Assembly: GCA_024709705.1 (NCBI GenBank)
Contig: JANJWE010000279.1
Span: 1-5,271 of the forward strand
Source: Flavobacterium sp.
GTDB taxonomy: Bacteria > Bacteroidota > Bacteroidia > Flavobacteriales > Flavobacteriaceae
Reading direction: 5' to 3'
Length of the DNA stretch: 5,271 bases
Part shown: positions 4,913 through 5,271 of the stretch, in pieces
How the letters are laid out: each line of letters begins with the position of its first letter
How positions within the stretch are numbered: the stretch's first letter is position 1
Notes under the pieces: generated by a model
What the model saw: only the letters and a program-made list of their open reading frames with translations
Told to the model about the DNA's origin: nothing
Database searches by the model: none
Made by a program: the position numbers and the translations under genes

Positions 4913-5271
4913 ATGGCTACAATAACTTTAGGAGGAAATCCTATTAATACCAGTGGTGAATTACCAAAAGTAGGTACAAAAGCACCCGATTTTCAATTGG
5001 TAAAAACAGACTTATCCCTAGCTTCATTGCGTGATTATGCCGGAAGCAAATTGGTTTTAAATATATTTCCAAGTATTGATACCGGAGTCTGTGCTACTTC
5101 AGTGAGAACTTTTAACCAAAAAGCTTCTACATTAGAAAACACAAAAGTATTATGTATTTCAAGAGATTTACCTTTTGCTCAAAAACGTTTTTGCGGAGCT
5201 GAAGGCATTGAAAATGTTGAAAATTTATCCGATTTTAATTCTGGAAGTTTTGGTGAAAATTATGGTCTAAC
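4913..5271 (+). CDS. tpx: Thiol peroxidase Tpx, atypical 2-Cys peroxiredoxin (partial, C-terminus beyond window)
   Basis: 119 complete codons are visible out of an expected length near 165. The start [21 protein letters not shown] and the segment [17 protein letters not shown] (53-69) are highly characteristic of Tpx. The peroxidatic cysteine is C60, with T57 in the PxxxTxxC motif (P53, T57, C60). The resolving cysteine is C94 in [14 protein letters not shown], giving a separation of 34 residues as in E. coli Tpx (Cys61/Cys95). A third cysteine, C81 in VLCIS, is also usual. The enzyme reduces lipid and alkyl hydroperoxides and is normally recycled by thioredoxin, which fits the thioredoxin-like gene about 370 bp upstream. 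E. coli Tpx is periplasmic or cytosolic depending on the report; no signal peptide is present here. The ATG follows an A-rich leader (AAAATAAAAG) typical of strong flavobacterial starts. Confidence 0.95.
   Translation, partial: MATITLGGNPINTSGELPKVGTKAPDFQLVKTDLSLASLRDYAGSKLVLNIFPSIDTGVCATSVRTFNQKASTLENTKVLCISRDLPFAQKRFCGAEGIENVENLSDFNSGSFGENYGL

Overview
The window reads as chromosomal DNA of a Bacteroidota member, most likely a Flavobacteriaceae (Flavobacterium-like) bacterium. The reasons are AT-rich, A/T-ending codon use, start codons preceded by A-rich leaders without Shine-Dalgarno sequences, Bacteroidota-type -7 elements (TAnnTTTG) ahead of several genes, and protein sequences of flavobacterial type. 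No mobile element, CRISPR array, rRNA or tRNA was seen. All genes look intact except the two cut by the window edges.

Left half (1-3340): amino-acid / sulfur metabolism. A Lrp/AsnC-family regulator (minus strand, C-terminus cut off at base 1) is divergent from a PLP-dependent enzyme of the trans-sulfuration (Cys/Met metabolism) family, which resembles methionine gamma-lyase but has an altered active-site periphery. The 162-bp region between them holds a perfect 7-3-7 inverted repeat of Lrp-operator type and a -7 element for the regulator. A strong terminator follows the PLP enzyme, then an NhaC-family 493-aa membrane transporter with its own terminator. The neighbourhood suggests, but does not prove, that the transporter moves an amino acid such as methionine rather than serving only Na+/H+ exchange.

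Middle (3341-3572): a gene-poor spacer with a perfect 14-bp palindrome, a possible 28-codon minus-strand ORF of doubtful status, and a perfect -7 element immediately before the peroxiredoxin.

Right half (3573-5271): thiol-based peroxide defence. A typical 2-Cys peroxiredoxin (AhpC/Prx1 type), a thioredoxin-like protein with a CGNC active site and an 85-aa acidic, cysteine-free protein of unknown function are tightly packed (15-nt gap, then a 1-nt TAATG overlap). They end at one strong palindromic terminator, so they look like a single operon. Directly after it, with its own -7 element, comes thiol peroxidase Tpx, cut off by the right edge. The likely division of labour is that the two peroxidases reduce H2O2 and organic or lipid hydroperoxides, and the thioredoxin-like protein could recycle the peroxiredoxin. 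The role of the small third protein is unknown and is the least described element of the window.
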